From the NCBI RefSeq assembly GCF_001187725.1, contig NZ_LGIQ01000002.1, positions 124,001 through 188,000 of the forward strand: DNA of 64,000 bases. Reading direction: 5' to 3'. Positions 41,068 to 49,714 of the stretch are shown piece after piece. Below the pieces are notes generated by a model. The model was not told where the DNA came from, did not search any database, and worked only from the letters and a program-made list of their open reading frames with translations. Made by a program: the position numbers and the translations under genes. The first letter of the stretch is position 1, and every line of letters begins with the position of its first letter. The stretch is from Brevibacillus reuszeri (GTDB lineage Bacteria > Bacillota > Bacilli > Brevibacillales > Brevibacillaceae).

Positions 41068-42039
41068 CTAGGTTACAAAACGCGAACGAATAAGCCAGCC
41101 AGCTCCGTATACGCCAGCATCATTGCCCAGGGTAGCAGGGAGAATCTCGGTGGATTCCACGACATAGGAAAAAGGGATAAAGCGAGCGAAAGAAGCGTGG
41201 ATGCGGGAAAACAAAATTTCGCCAGCAGCTGCGACCCCGCCGCCGATGATGAATTTGGCTGGATTCAGTACGATGGCGAGATGAGAGAGGGCGAGCCCCA
41301 AGTAGAAACCAACCTGATCGACGATGGCAACGGCTGCCTTGTCTCCAGCATTGGCGGCGGTTAAAACATCTTTTGCTCGAATATTGCCTGTAACCGCAAG
41401 CACCTTGGCTAACATCGGGCTTGTTCCGTTGGCAGCGGCCTGACGTCCTCCACGGATGATGGCTGTAGCGGAGGTATAGGTTTCGAGACAACCCGTTTTG
41501 CCGCAATTACAGTTCGGTCCTTCTCCAGGTGTCATCGTGATATGACCGATCTCTCCACCGACACCATTGATTCCGGAGATGACATTGCCGTTCAGAATGA
41601 CCCCACCGCCGACGCCTGTTCCTACCGTGATCAATACCAGGTCCTGCGCACCCTGACCAGCTCCGCGCCACATTTCTCCGAGTGCTGCTATATTGGCATC
41701 ATTGTCGACAGCGACAGGTAGGTCTGCCAGTGCCTGGAGCTTTTCTTTTAAGAGGACGGGTTGTTTCCAATGCAGATTGACTGCTTGCAGCACGATTCCG
41801 TTTTTGGTATCGATTGGACCCGGGATACCGACACCGATACCCAAGACCTGATCGCGGGTGTAGCCGTGCTTTTCGAGCAGTGTGTTCATCATAGCGGTGA
41901 TCTTTTGCAAAATGCCGTCTTCTCCCAAGGCGACAGGTGTAGGTTCCTGTGTTTTCGTCACCATCTCGCCACCTGGGGTAATCAGAGCCATTTTGATCGC
42001 GGTTCCCCCAACGTCAACACCAACGATGATTTGATCCAC
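41068..42039 (-). CDS. glcK: ROK family glucokinase
   Basis: Glucose kinase (323 aa). The ATP-binding loop is VGVDVGGTAIKMALI near the N-terminus. The catalytic Asp lies in VDNDANIAALGE and the ROK zinc motif is CNCGKTGCLE. A second glycine loop is VTVGTGVGGGVI. GTG 42039 is taken as the start because GGAGGG lies 6 bases upstream and the mature enzyme usually begins just before the ATP loop. The longest frame starts ten codons earlier. It is a single gene. Confidence 0.9.
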   Translation of the reverse strand: MDQIIVGVDVGGTAIKMALITPGGEMVTKTQEPTPVALGEDGILQKITAMMNTLLEKHGYTRDQVLGIGVGIPGPIDTKNGIVLQAVNLHWKQPVLLKEKLQALADLPVAVDNDANIAALGEMWRGAGQGAQDLVLITVGTGVGGGVILNGNVISGINGVGGEIGHITMTPGEGPNCNCGKTGCLETYTSATAIIRGGRQAAANGTSPMLAKVLAVTGNIRAKDVLTAANAGDKAAVAIVDQVGFYLGLALSHLAIVLNPAKFIIGGGVAAAGEILFSRIHASFARFIPFSYVVESTEILPATLGNDAGVYGAGWLIRSRFVT

Positions 42040-42181
42040 AACCGTCCCTCCGATCATTTGGATTTCCATCTTTTTCTATATTAACACGCCCAAGTCAGCA
42101 TAGCGATTCCCAAAAATGGCTATAAAGGATATGATGGAAGAGAGTACACCCGTGAGCGAGGGAAGGAAGAAGGGATCTGCC

Positions 42182-43072
42182 TTGAAACGAGCCAGATTAA
42201 TCTACAATCCAAGCTCCGGCCGGGAAATTGTGCGTCGGAGATTGCCAGATATTCTTGAGTTAATGGAGTCGGCCGGATATGAAACGTCGTGCCATGCGAC
42301 CAGAGGGGAACATGATGCTACCGAGGAGGCCGCGCGTGCGGTTGCCCGCGGCTTTGATGTCATCGTAGCGGCTGGTGGTGACGGAACGATTTATGAAGTC
42401 GTAAACGGGATGGCGGAGCTAAAGGCCCGACCATCACTTGGAATCATCCCCTGCGGAACTAGCAATGATTTTGCCCGAGCAGTTGGTATTCCCAAATCGA
42501 TCAATCAGGCTACCGAGATTATTACCAAGGGGAAAAAACGCAAGATCGACCTGGGGCGGATCAACAACCGCTATTTTATTAATATCGCCGGGGGCGGCTC
42601 ATTGACCGACCTGACCTACGAAGTGCCGAGCAAGCTGAAAACGCTAATCGGACAAATGGCGTATTACGTCAAAGGATTGGAAAAGTTGCCGTCGCTGCAC
42701 CCGATCCGCGTCCGCCTGGAAAATCGCAAAGAAGTACTTCTGGACGAGGAAATCATGATTTTTCTCATCGCAAATAGCAACTCCGTAGGCGGCTTCGACA
42801 AGCTCGCGCCGGATGCAAAGCTGTCAGATGGAAAGCTGGATGTCATCGTGGTGAAAAAGATCAATATCGCCGAGTTTATTCGCCTGGCGACGCTGGCAGT
42901 GCGCGGCGAGCATCTAAAAGACCCGAACATTTTATATTTCCAAGCAGATTACATCAAGGCCACCTCACCGGGAGGCGAAAAGGTTCAGCTCAATCTGGAC
43001 GGCGAGCACGGCGGACAGCTGCCTTGCGTGGTAGAGGCGCTGCCGGGACATATCGAGTTGTTCGTCCCGTAG
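42182..43072 (+). CDS. dagK: diacylglycerol kinase (DagK/DgkB type)
   Basis: Soluble lipid kinase (296 aa) that recycles diacylglycerol to phosphatidic acid. It has IYNPSSGRE at the N-terminus, the glycine-rich nucleotide site AAGGDGTIYEVVNGM, GIIPCGTSNDFARAVGIP and the NLDGEHGG end motif. The TTG at 42182 is chosen because AAGAAGGGA lies 6-8 bases before it and B. subtilis DgkB begins MKRARIIYNP. The ATG at 42116 has no site. It sits directly before rlmCD, as in Bacillus dgkB-rlmCD. Confidence 0.9.
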   Translation: MKRARLIYNPSSGREIVRRRLPDILELMESAGYETSCHATRGEHDATEEAARAVARGFDVIVAAGGDGTIYEVVNGMAELKARPSLGIIPCGTSNDFARAVGIPKSINQATEIITKGKKRKIDLGRINNRYFINIAGGGSLTDLTYEVPSKLKTLIGQMAYYVKGLEKLPSLHPIRVRLENRKEVLLDEEIMIFLIANSNSVGGFDKLAPDAKLSDGKLDVIVVKKINIAEFIRLATLAVRGEHLKDPNILYFQADYIKATSPGGEKVQLNLDGEHGGQLPCVVEALPGHIELFVP

Positions 43073-43188
43073 GAAGATAGTAAAATGAATAGAACTAGTC
43101 GTGGGGATGCTGCTGAGCATCCCTCGTGTTCATCCTAGAGCGAAAAATAGCCTGGAAGATAGATAGAAGACAAAAGGAGCAATAAATA

Positions 43189-44625
43189 GTGGCGAAGACA
43201 ACAAAGAAGCGGCGCGGACCGCAAACGACAGCGAAAGTGGAGCTGGACCTCCCTGTTCGTGTCGGACAAACCGTGGAAGTGGAGATAACCGGACTGAACC
43301 ACGAGGGAGCCGGGGTAGGTCGTGTTGAGGGATACACCCTTTTTGTAGATGGTGCACTTGCAGGAGAGCGTGTTCGTGCCCGCGTCGACCATGTGAAAAA
43401 GAACTTTGGCTTTGCCAAGCTGTCTGAGGTCGTGGAGGCGAGCGAGCATCGTTTCATGCCCCCCTGTCCGCTGTACGACCGGTGTGGCGGTTGTTCCTTG
43501 CAGCATCTCGCCTACGAGGAACAGCTGCGCCACAAGCAGCAGATCGTTCGGGACAATCTGCGACGCATCGGCGGCTTTTCGGTGGAGGGAGAAGGTGCGA
43601 TTACGGTTCACCTGACACTTGGCATGAGCGATCCGTGGCGCTATCGCAACAAGGCACAAGTACCAATCGGCGAGGAAAACGGTGCGTTGGTCGGCGGATT
43701 TTACGCGGAGAAATCTCACTCCATCATCGACATGAACGAGTGCCTGATCCAGCATCAGGTCAATGACGAGGCTGTAGCTGTAGTGAAGAAAGCAGCGACC
43801 AAGCTGAATATTGCCGCATATGACGAGGTGCGCGGGACAGGCTTGCTGCGCCATGTCGTAGTCAAGGTAGGCGTGAAAACAGGCGAGGTCATGGTCGTGC
43901 TTGTGACGACAGAAGAGCCGATTCCGCAGCGCGAGAAGCTGGTGGAAGCAATTCGCTCAGAAGTTACGGGTGTATCGAGCGTTGTTCAGAATATCAACCC
44001 GGATAAAACCAATGTCATTTTTGGCAAAAAGACCGTCACGCTTTGGGGCAGTGATGTCATTTATGATTACATCGGACCGATTAAGTTTGCGATCTCGGCG
44101 CGTTCATTTTATCAGGTGAATCCGGCGCAGACGGAAGTGCTGTATAACAAAACACTGGAGTATGCAGGGGCGACGGGTACGGAAACCGTCATTGATGCAT
44201 ACTGCGGTATCGGGACGATCTCGCTCTTTTTGGCACAGAAGTCAAAGCATGTGTATGGGGTAGAGATTGTGCCGGAAGCCATCGCAGATGCGAAGCGCAA
44301 TGCCGAGCTGAATGGGCTGGGGAATGCTACGTTTGAGGCGGGGCCTGCAGAGGTCGTGATTCCGGCGTGGAAAGAGAAAGGGGTACGTGCGGATGTGATT
44401 GTGGTTGACCCGCCGCGTAAAGGCTGTGATGAGGCGTTGTTGACGACGATTTTGGAGATGCAGCCTGAGCGGGTTGTTTATGTGTCCTGTAATCCTTCTA
44501 CATTGGCTAGGGATTTGAAGGTGCTGGCGGAGCGGTATGAGGTGAAGGAAGTGCAGCCGGTGGATATGTTTCCGCATACGGGGCACGTGGAGTGCGTAGT
44601 ATGGATGTCTAGAGCAAAAGAGTAA
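43189..44625 (+). CDS. rlmCD: 23S rRNA (uracil-C5)-methyltransferase RlmCD
   Basis: SAM-dependent RNA methyltransferase (478 aa) of the TrmA/RumA family that makes m5U747 and m5U1939. The N-terminal TRAM domain spans about 15-75. Iron-sulphur cysteines appear in CPLYDRCGGCSLQHL. The SAM site is DAYCGIGTISLFL. The catalytic region has DPPRKGCDE and the nucleophile Cys in YVSCNPSTLARDL. The GTG start has AAAAGGAGC upstream. It is the last backbone gene before the accessory region, and a terminator follows. Confidence 0.93.
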   Translation: MAKTTKKRRGPQTTAKVELDLPVRVGQTVEVEITGLNHEGAGVGRVEGYTLFVDGALAGERVRARVDHVKKNFGFAKLSEVVEASEHRFMPPCPLYDRCGGCSLQHLAYEEQLRHKQQIVRDNLRRIGGFSVEGEGAITVHLTLGMSDPWRYRNKAQVPIGEENGALVGGFYAEKSHSIIDMNECLIQHQVNDEAVAVVKKAATKLNIAAYDEVRGTGLLRHVVVKVGVKTGEVMVVLVTTEEPIPQREKLVEAIRSEVTGVSSVVQNINPDKTNVIFGKKTVTLWGSDVIYDYIGPIKFAISARSFYQVNPAQTEVLYNKTLEYAGATGTETVIDAYCGIGTISLFLAQKSKHVYGVEIVPEAIADAKRNAELNGLGNATFEAGPAEVVIPAWKEKGVRADVIVVDPPRKGCDEALLTTILEMQPERVVYVSCNPSTLARDLKVLAERYEVKEVQPVDMFPHTGHVECVVWMSRAKE

Positions 44626-44637
44626 GGCTGTGAAAGC

Positions 44638-45020
44638 CTTGTATATAAGGGATTTTGGGGTTTGCGGATTGGGATCCGGGGACTCTGAAATCCCTTTTTT
44701 TGTTACTTGTGGGATCATGTCCATCCAGTGGGGAAATCGGCGTACAGAGCGGATTAGATGTCATTGCTTGTTGAAAAAGTAGATTAGATGTAGGGATCTC
44801 ATAAGAGAGCAGATTGGATGCTAGTTAGAGATTTGCTGTAAGAGTACAGGTTGGATGTTGTAAAAAGATGAGTGCTTTATAATGATTGGAAATGGCTTGT
44901 TGTTAAGGGACTTTGGGGCTTGGGTGTATAACCGATGCTTAAGAAAATCCTTTTTATCGTTCCGTGGGGCCATATCCGGGAATGTGTAGTTTTATATTGA
45001 GCGAGCAGGTTAGATTTGTT
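44638..45020. repeat. decayed tandem duplication with GATTRGATG repeats
   Basis: This gene-free 500-base gap holds two related copies. A segment beginning CTTGTATATAAGGGATTTTG at 44638 is echoed by CTTGTTGTTAAGGGACTTTG at 44892. Both run on through a terminator-like hairpin. After the first copy come four spaced words: GATTAGATG (44752), GATTAGATG (44782), GATTGGATG (44812) and GGTTGGATG (44849), at intervals of 30, 30 and 37 bases. After the second copy is GGTTAGATT (about 45009). There is no coding potential and no CRISPR-like spacer uniformity. Confidence 0.5.
44647..44702 (+). terminator. terminator after rlmCD
   Basis: AAGGGATTT pairs with AAATCCCTT across a 32-base loop, followed by a T-run. 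Confidence 0.7.
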
Positions 45021-45124
45021 ACTCTGGTGACAGAACAGAATATATGTTTTTATAGGTGAGAGGGCAAAATGTTGGCAACGGTACAACTATATATTCTTGT
45101 TAAACTCTGAGGGGAGATTGTTCT

Positions 45125-46474
45125 ATGGAAATCCCAAAAAAATACAGAGGTAGGTACTTTTATCATTTTACACACATTAAAAACATCGAGTCTATTGTTA
45201 AAAATGGTCTTTTATCAACGAATGAAAAGTGCGCTAAAGGTATCGACCATATGAACTTGGCTAATGAGAGCATTCAATTAAGAAGAAGCCAAATGGAAGT
45301 TCCATGTGAACCTTTTGGAACAATTCATGATTATGTACCATTCTATTTCGCGGCTAGAAACCCTATGTTATTAGGAGTGCTAAACAGAAAGAATATCGAT
45401 CAGCCTTTAGTCGTATTCATTGCAGTATCTATAGACAAATTATTAGAAAGTAACGTAGTCTTTACTGATGCCTCAGCCAATACAGTAATACCTCCTAACT
45501 TTTATCAAGATCCTGAAGATTTGGATGAATTAAATTGGGGGTTAATTGACAGCAATAAATGGCAAAGAGGTACTGATGATGAATTACATTCACGCATGGC
45601 TGAGGTACTTGTTTGCAGAAAAGTTCCAATCGATTGGATTGAAAGTTATATTGTTTTTAATAAAATATGTAGAGATGAAATTTTTAAAATATATAAAGAA
45701 AACGGTTTAGAAAAACCAAAAGTTTCGTATGAACCATTTAATGGGAAACACTTTTATTATACGAAATATTTCATGAAAAATAGAGAAAATGAAACATTGA
45801 TTACCGGGCCACTCTTTCTTGAAAATTCGTATAGAGAAGCTATTAAAACTATAATGGATCAAAGGTCAGAAGAAGAATATGAGAACTGTGCTTTCGAAGA
45901 TATTGATGATGCATTACATAAAATTCAAGATGATTTCTGTGTAATAAAAGAGCTGGAAGGTATATTTAAATTAGAAACTGATAATAAAGTACATAAGCAA
46001 ACTGTTAGTGATCATACACTGCAGGTTGTAGAAAATCTTGATGAGAACGAATATTATAATAACCTTTCTGATAAAGATAAAAAAATTGTCAAGTTATCTG
46101 CATATTTGCACGATATCGGTAAGGGTCCCAAGTCTAAGTGGAAAGATGGGATTCAAGCTGCATATCCTGATCATCCTGCGGATTCTGTTCCAATGATAAC
46201 AAGAATCTTGTCCGAGGAATTCACGTCACTCTCAAAATATGAAATTAAAACAATTTGTTTACTAGTCATCTATCACGATTTGATAGGAGATATCCTTGGA
46301 AATGGTAGAAGTGAAAAGGAACTTCTAAATCTAAAATTAAAAGATAATAAGTTGGATATGTTAATAGCGTTATCTTTGGCTGATATTTCAGCTATTAATC
46401 CTTTTTGGGCTTTTAGTGTTGGAAATAAACTTGATAGTTGGGTAAAACGAATAAGGAAGGAGATTTCCTTATAA
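45125..46474 (+). CDS. darT: DarT-type ADP-ribosyltransferase toxin with C-terminal HD domain
   Basis: The first 210 residues form a DarT (DUF4433) domain. FYHFTHIKNIESIVKNGLLS (NAD-binding), VPFYFAARNPMLL (substrate loop) and catalytic E160 in HSRMAEVLV are present. DarT ADP-ribosylates thymidine or guanosine in single-stranded DNA and blocks replication, including that of phage. Residues 280-449 add an HD-phosphohydrolase-like domain: SDHTLQVV, AYLHDIGKG (H329-D330), YPDHPADSV. This is unusual for DarT. GAGGGGAG precedes the ATG. It overlaps darG. Both are very AT-rich, suggesting acquisition. Confidence 0.85.
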   Translation: MEIPKKYRGRYFYHFTHIKNIESIVKNGLLSTNEKCAKGIDHMNLANESIQLRRSQMEVPCEPFGTIHDYVPFYFAARNPMLLGVLNRKNIDQPLVVFIAVSIDKLLESNVVFTDASANTVIPPNFYQDPEDLDELNWGLIDSNKWQRGTDDELHSRMAEVLVCRKVPIDWIESYIVFNKICRDEIFKIYKENGLEKPKVSYEPFNGKHFYYTKYFMKNRENETLITGPLFLENSYREAIKTIMDQRSEEEYENCAFEDIDDALHKIQDDFCVIKELEGIFKLETDNKVHKQTVSDHTLQVVENLDENEYYNNLSDKDKKIVKLSAYLHDIGKGPKSKWKDGIQAAYPDHPADSVPMITRILSEEFTSLSKYEIKTICLLVIYHDLIGDILGNGRSEKELLNLKLKDNKLDMLIALSLADISAINPFWAFSVGNKLDSWVKRIRKEISL

Positions 46475-47613
46475 TGATAGAATTTGTATCAGGTGATATG
46501 TTCGATTATAATGCGGACATTCGAGTAAATACCGTGAATTGCGTTGGTGTTATGGGAGCTGGAGTTGCTTTAATGTTTAAAACTAGGTATCCAGATATGT
46601 TTATTGATTATTCTGATGCGTGTAAACGACATGAGGTTAAACCAGGCAAGCCTCATGTGTGGGAAGTTCCTGACTTAATCTCCCAATTTACAATTATAAA
46701 TTTTCCAACGAAAGTGCATTGGAAAAATCCGTCTGAGTATGATTATATTGAAAAAGGCTTAGTGTGGTTAAGACAATTCCTTTTAAACAAAGGGAGCTCT
46801 ACGGTTACATTACCAGCTCTTGGTTGTGGCCATGGAGGTCTTGATTGGGAAAAAGTAAAAGAAATGATTGTAAAATACTTAGGGGAGCTAAATACAAAAA
46901 TATTAGTTTTTGAACCCAGTAGTTCAACAAAATCATCACATCAGACAGGCTATGATACAGAGCTTAAAAAGCAAGGCATTCATAAACTATTGCCCAATGA
47001 AAAACTTTACCCATCAAAATTAGTCGGGCGATCGGCGCTTGAGATATATTATAAAGGTAATATTGAGCTCTTAAAAAGTAAGAGTGTTGCTATTGTTGGA
47101 AATCTCAAATCAACAGATAGAGAAAAAAACGCTTTAACTATGGTTATAAATCAATTACCTATTAGTGACTTTGTTTTTATTCTTGGATTAAGTAATAGCT
47201 ATGAAACAGAACTGGCTAAAGTAATACTTTCAAAAGGTTTTAAAGCCGTATTTTCAATCCCTTATGGAATTTTACAATTGAAAGTTCGTAAAGATTTAGA
47301 ATCGTATTGGGATTATGAAAATATTGCTGTGTTATCAACAACAAGCCCAACACAAACGTGGAAAAGCTATGAAAGCGTTAATTCTTTGCGATTGCGTCTC
47401 AAACTTTCTGATGTTACGCTAATTAACAATTTAGAAGTTGATAGTCTTATTCGTTATGAGAATGATATTAAAGAGGCAGATAGCAAAGTATTCTATGTAA
47501 ATTATTGGAACTCCGAAATTGACTTTTTCAACAGGTTAACAGCACAAAGAATTGGAATAAATTCAAATACAGGAAAGCCTAATGTTTTACCATTGATAAA
47601 TTCGCTATCTTAA
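46474..47613 (+). CDS. darG: DarG-type macrodomain antitoxin with SLOG/DprA-like tail
   Basis: Antitoxin (379 aa). The N-terminal macrodomain (1-160) carries NTVNCVGVMGAGVALMFK and LPALGCGHGGLDWEKV, the DarG hallmarks for removing ADP-ribose from DNA. The remaining half (about 195-379) begins KSKSVAIVGNLKSTDREKN and continues FVFILGLSNSYETELAKVIL, reminiscent of a SLOG/DprA Rossmann fold. It may bind and block DarT, as the C-terminal part of DarG does. The ATG at 46474 shares one base with the darT stop (TAATG), so they are coupled. AAGGAG lies 13 bases upstream within a small AAGGAA...TTCCTT hairpin. Confidence 0.85.
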   Translation: MIEFVSGDMFDYNADIRVNTVNCVGVMGAGVALMFKTRYPDMFIDYSDACKRHEVKPGKPHVWEVPDLISQFTIINFPTKVHWKNPSEYDYIEKGLVWLRQFLLNKGSSTVTLPALGCGHGGLDWEKVKEMIVKYLGELNTKILVFEPSSSTKSSHQTGYDTELKKQGIHKLLPNEKLYPSKLVGRSALEIYYKGNIELLKSKSVAIVGNLKSTDREKNALTMVINQLPISDFVFILGLSNSYETELAKVILSKGFKAVFSIPYGILQLKVRKDLESYWDYENIAVLSTTSPTQTWKSYESVNSLRLRLKLSDVTLINNLEVDSLIRYENDIKEADSKVFYVNYWNSEIDFFNRLTAQRIGINSNTGKPNVLPLINSLS

Positions 47614-47654
47614 ACCGTATCTACAGGGTTAGGATTTTATTCTTAAACATAAAG

Positions 47655-47700
47655 ACAAGGACCCTACGCCAAAATTCGTAGAGTGCCTTGTTCTTTTCCT
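47655..47700 (+). terminator. terminator after darTG
   Basis: ACAAGG...CTACG pairs with CGTAG...CCTTGT, followed by TCTTTTCC. It separates darTG from the convergent recombinase genes. Confidence 0.65.
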
Positions 47701-47709
47701 ATGTTATCC

Positions 47710-49275
47710 TTATGCATTCACCGTCACGCCAGATTTGAATTCGACTGCGAACTTGTCCTCGTAGACGGTGACCTTCTCAATCAGCCGCCTGATCAGCTGC
47801 TCGTTGTATTCGGTGATGGTGGTGGACTGTTCCTGCAGGAATGTGCTCATATCGGCGATTCGTTTGCGATGTTCATCCCGGCTTGCGTTTTCGACTTGCG
47901 CCTTTTGCTTCTGGTCTCGTAGTCGGTAAATCTCATCGGCAACATCCTCGTAGTCGACTTTGGCGTTGGCCAGCTTCAGAAGCTGTGTTTGCAGCTCTGC
48001 AAGGCGGTTGTCAATGTCGCTTAAGGTTTTATTGTCTTCGATGCTTAGGACGGTGGCGATGTTGTTCTGCAGGGTGGTGAGAAATGTATCCTTCCTGCTC
48101 AGTGTATTGTTGATGGCGGTGATTACTACCTTCTCGATGTCGCTTTCCAGCACCGTCCGGGCGTCGCAGAATAATCCGGTGTTCTCCAAGCGGCTGATGC
48201 ATCGCCAGACGATGGATCTCTTCCCCCGGTTATTCCAGTGGACCCTGCGGAATACCTCACCGCAGCCCCCGCAGATGATCATCTGAGCGAAGCAATGGTT
48301 GCTGCTGAAAGTTCTATTCTTCCCATTCGGGCTGGTGTGGACAACTCGCCGCCGCACCAGCTCTTCTTGCACCTGCATGAAAATTTCTCGCGGGATAATG
48401 GCCTCATGGCTGTTTTCCACGTAGTATTGCGGGACAAGGCCTTTGTTCTTGACTCGCGTTTTCGTAAGGAAGTCAGTGGTGTAAGTTTTCTGCAAAAGCG
48501 CATCCCCGATGTACTTCTCATTTCGCAGGATGTTGTTAATGTTACTGGTATGCCATTTCTCCCTACCTGCACCGTTTCGCATTCCGTCTGCCTCTAATCC
48601 ACGCGCAATCTTCAGCATGCTGGCTCCCTCAAGGTATTCCCTATAGATACGCTTCACAATTTCGGCTTCCTCCGGAACAATCACTAGATGCTTGTTTTCA
48701 TCCTTGGTGTAACCCAGGAACCATTTGCAGTTCACTTGAATCTCGCCTTGCTGGTAACGGTATTGTAGACCCAGCTTCACGTTTTGACTTAAAGATTGGC
48801 TTTCTTGTTGTGCAAGGGAAGCCATGATGGTGAGCATGACCTCGCCTTTGGAATCCATTGTGTTGATGTTTTCTTTCTCAAAATAGACCGGGATGTTCTT
48901 GTCCTTCAGCTGCCGGATGTACTTCAGGCAATCCAGTGTGTTTCGAGCAAATCGGCTGATAGATTTGGTTATCACTATGTCGATTTGGCCTGCCATGCAC
49001 GCTTCAATCATGCGATTGAATTCTTCGCGCTTCTTAGTGTTGGTGCCGGAGATCCCATCGTCGGCGTAGATCCCGGCTAGTTTCCAATCAGGATGGCCGT
49101 TTATGTGGGCGGTGTAGTGCTCAATTTGGGCTTCGTAACTGGTAGCTTGCTCGTCGCTGTCAGTAGAAACGCGGCAGTAGGCGGCTACCCGAAGCTTTGA
49201 TTTTTCTGCATCTTCCTTGGCTATCCCGGCATGCTTTCTTGCCGGAAGCAGAGTGACGTTTTTCTTTTCTGCCAT
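47710..49275 (-). CDS. large serine recombinase
   Basis: Site-specific recombinase (521 aa). The N-terminal resolvase domain has the nucleophile Ser in [13 protein letters not shown] and the Arg-rich [15 protein letters not shown]. The recombinase domain (about 190-290) is followed by a zinc ribbon (CGGCGEVF ... FCDA) and a coiled coil near residues 400-490. It is third in a minus-strand run of three. The start ATG is two bases from the previous stop. The large type usually integrates or excises mobile elements. Confidence 0.92.
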   Translation of the reverse strand: MAEKKNVTLLPARKHAGIAKEDAEKSKLRVAAYCRVSTDSDEQATSYEAQIEHYTAHINGHPDWKLAGIYADDGISGTNTKKREEFNRMIEACMAGQIDIVITKSISRFARNTLDCLKYIRQLKDKNIPVYFEKENINTMDSKGEVMLTIMASLAQQESQSLSQNVKLGLQYRYQQGEIQVNCKWFLGYTKDENKHLVIVPEEAEIVKRIYREYLEGASMLKIARGLEADGMRNGAGREKWHTSNINNILRNEKYIGDALLQKTYTTDFLTKTRVKNKGLVPQYYVENSHEAIIPREIFMQVQEELVRRRVVHTSPNGKNRTFSSNHCFAQMIICGGCGEVFRRVHWNNRGKRSIVWRCISRLENTGLFCDARTVLESDIEKVVITAINNTLSRKDTFLTTLQNNIATVLSIEDNKTLSDIDNRLAELQTQLLKLANAKVDYEDVADEIYRLRDQKQKAQVENASRDEHRKRIADMSTFLQEQSTTITEYNEQLIRRLIEKVTVYEDKFAVEFKSGVTVNA

Positions 49276-49276
49276 C

Positions 49277-49714
49277 TTAACTCACCTCGCTTTCGATCAA
49301 GCTGTAGACGTATTCCGCCTGTTGGAATGGGCTGGTCGGTAAGTCCGCCTGCTCGTCTACGCATTCCGGATTTTCTAAGAAGCGGAATGCGGTGGGGAAA
49401 ATGATCTCCGCTTTTTCTTCTGGTTCACGGATACGACCGAGCCTTGTGGCCCGTTTGATCCGTTCTGCTTCGGCTGCCGCAAGTGTATCCGAGTCGATGA
49501 TCGCCGGGTAATACGCATCACCGAGATATCGAGCATTCTGTAGTATCTTGCAGACCCCGCCATGGAAAGATCCGATTCCGGCTTTTCGAGCGGCAGTCCT
49601 CAGGGAGTCGCCGGAGAGATAAGACTGGAAAAGGGTTTTTATCTGTTCGGCGGATTTCTCATCGATTATGGCCTTTCCGTTTTCGATCCGATAGCCAAGT
49701 GGTACATGGCTCAT
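49277..49714 (-). CDS. recombinase-domain-only protein
   Basis: A 145-aa protein matching only the central 'recombinase' DNA-binding domain of large serine recombinases ([26 protein letters not shown] and [23 protein letters not shown]). It lacks the catalytic resolvase part. Its position between two full-length recombinases, with stop and start codons touching, suggests a DNA-binding cofactor or directionality factor made in stoichiometry with them. This role is inferred. Confidence 0.8.
   Translation of the reverse strand: MSHVPLGYRIENGKAIIDEKSAEQIKTLFQSYLSGDSLRTAARKAGIGSFHGGVCKILQNARYLGDAYYPAIIDSDTLAAAEAERIKRATRLGRIREPEEKAEIIFPTAFRFLENPECVDEQADLPTSPFQQAEYVYSLIESEVS

Noticed and set aside
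43135-43854. 239-codon open frame on the minus strand
   Set aside because: Shadow of rlmCD.
44752-44857. CRISPR array from spaced GATTRGATG words
   Set aside because: The repeat is only nine bases and degenerate, the spacing varies and no cas gene is nearby.
47614-47710. tRNA-type attachment site next to the recombinases
   Set aside because: Only a terminator hairpin is visible. No tRNA or direct repeat could be recognised within the window.
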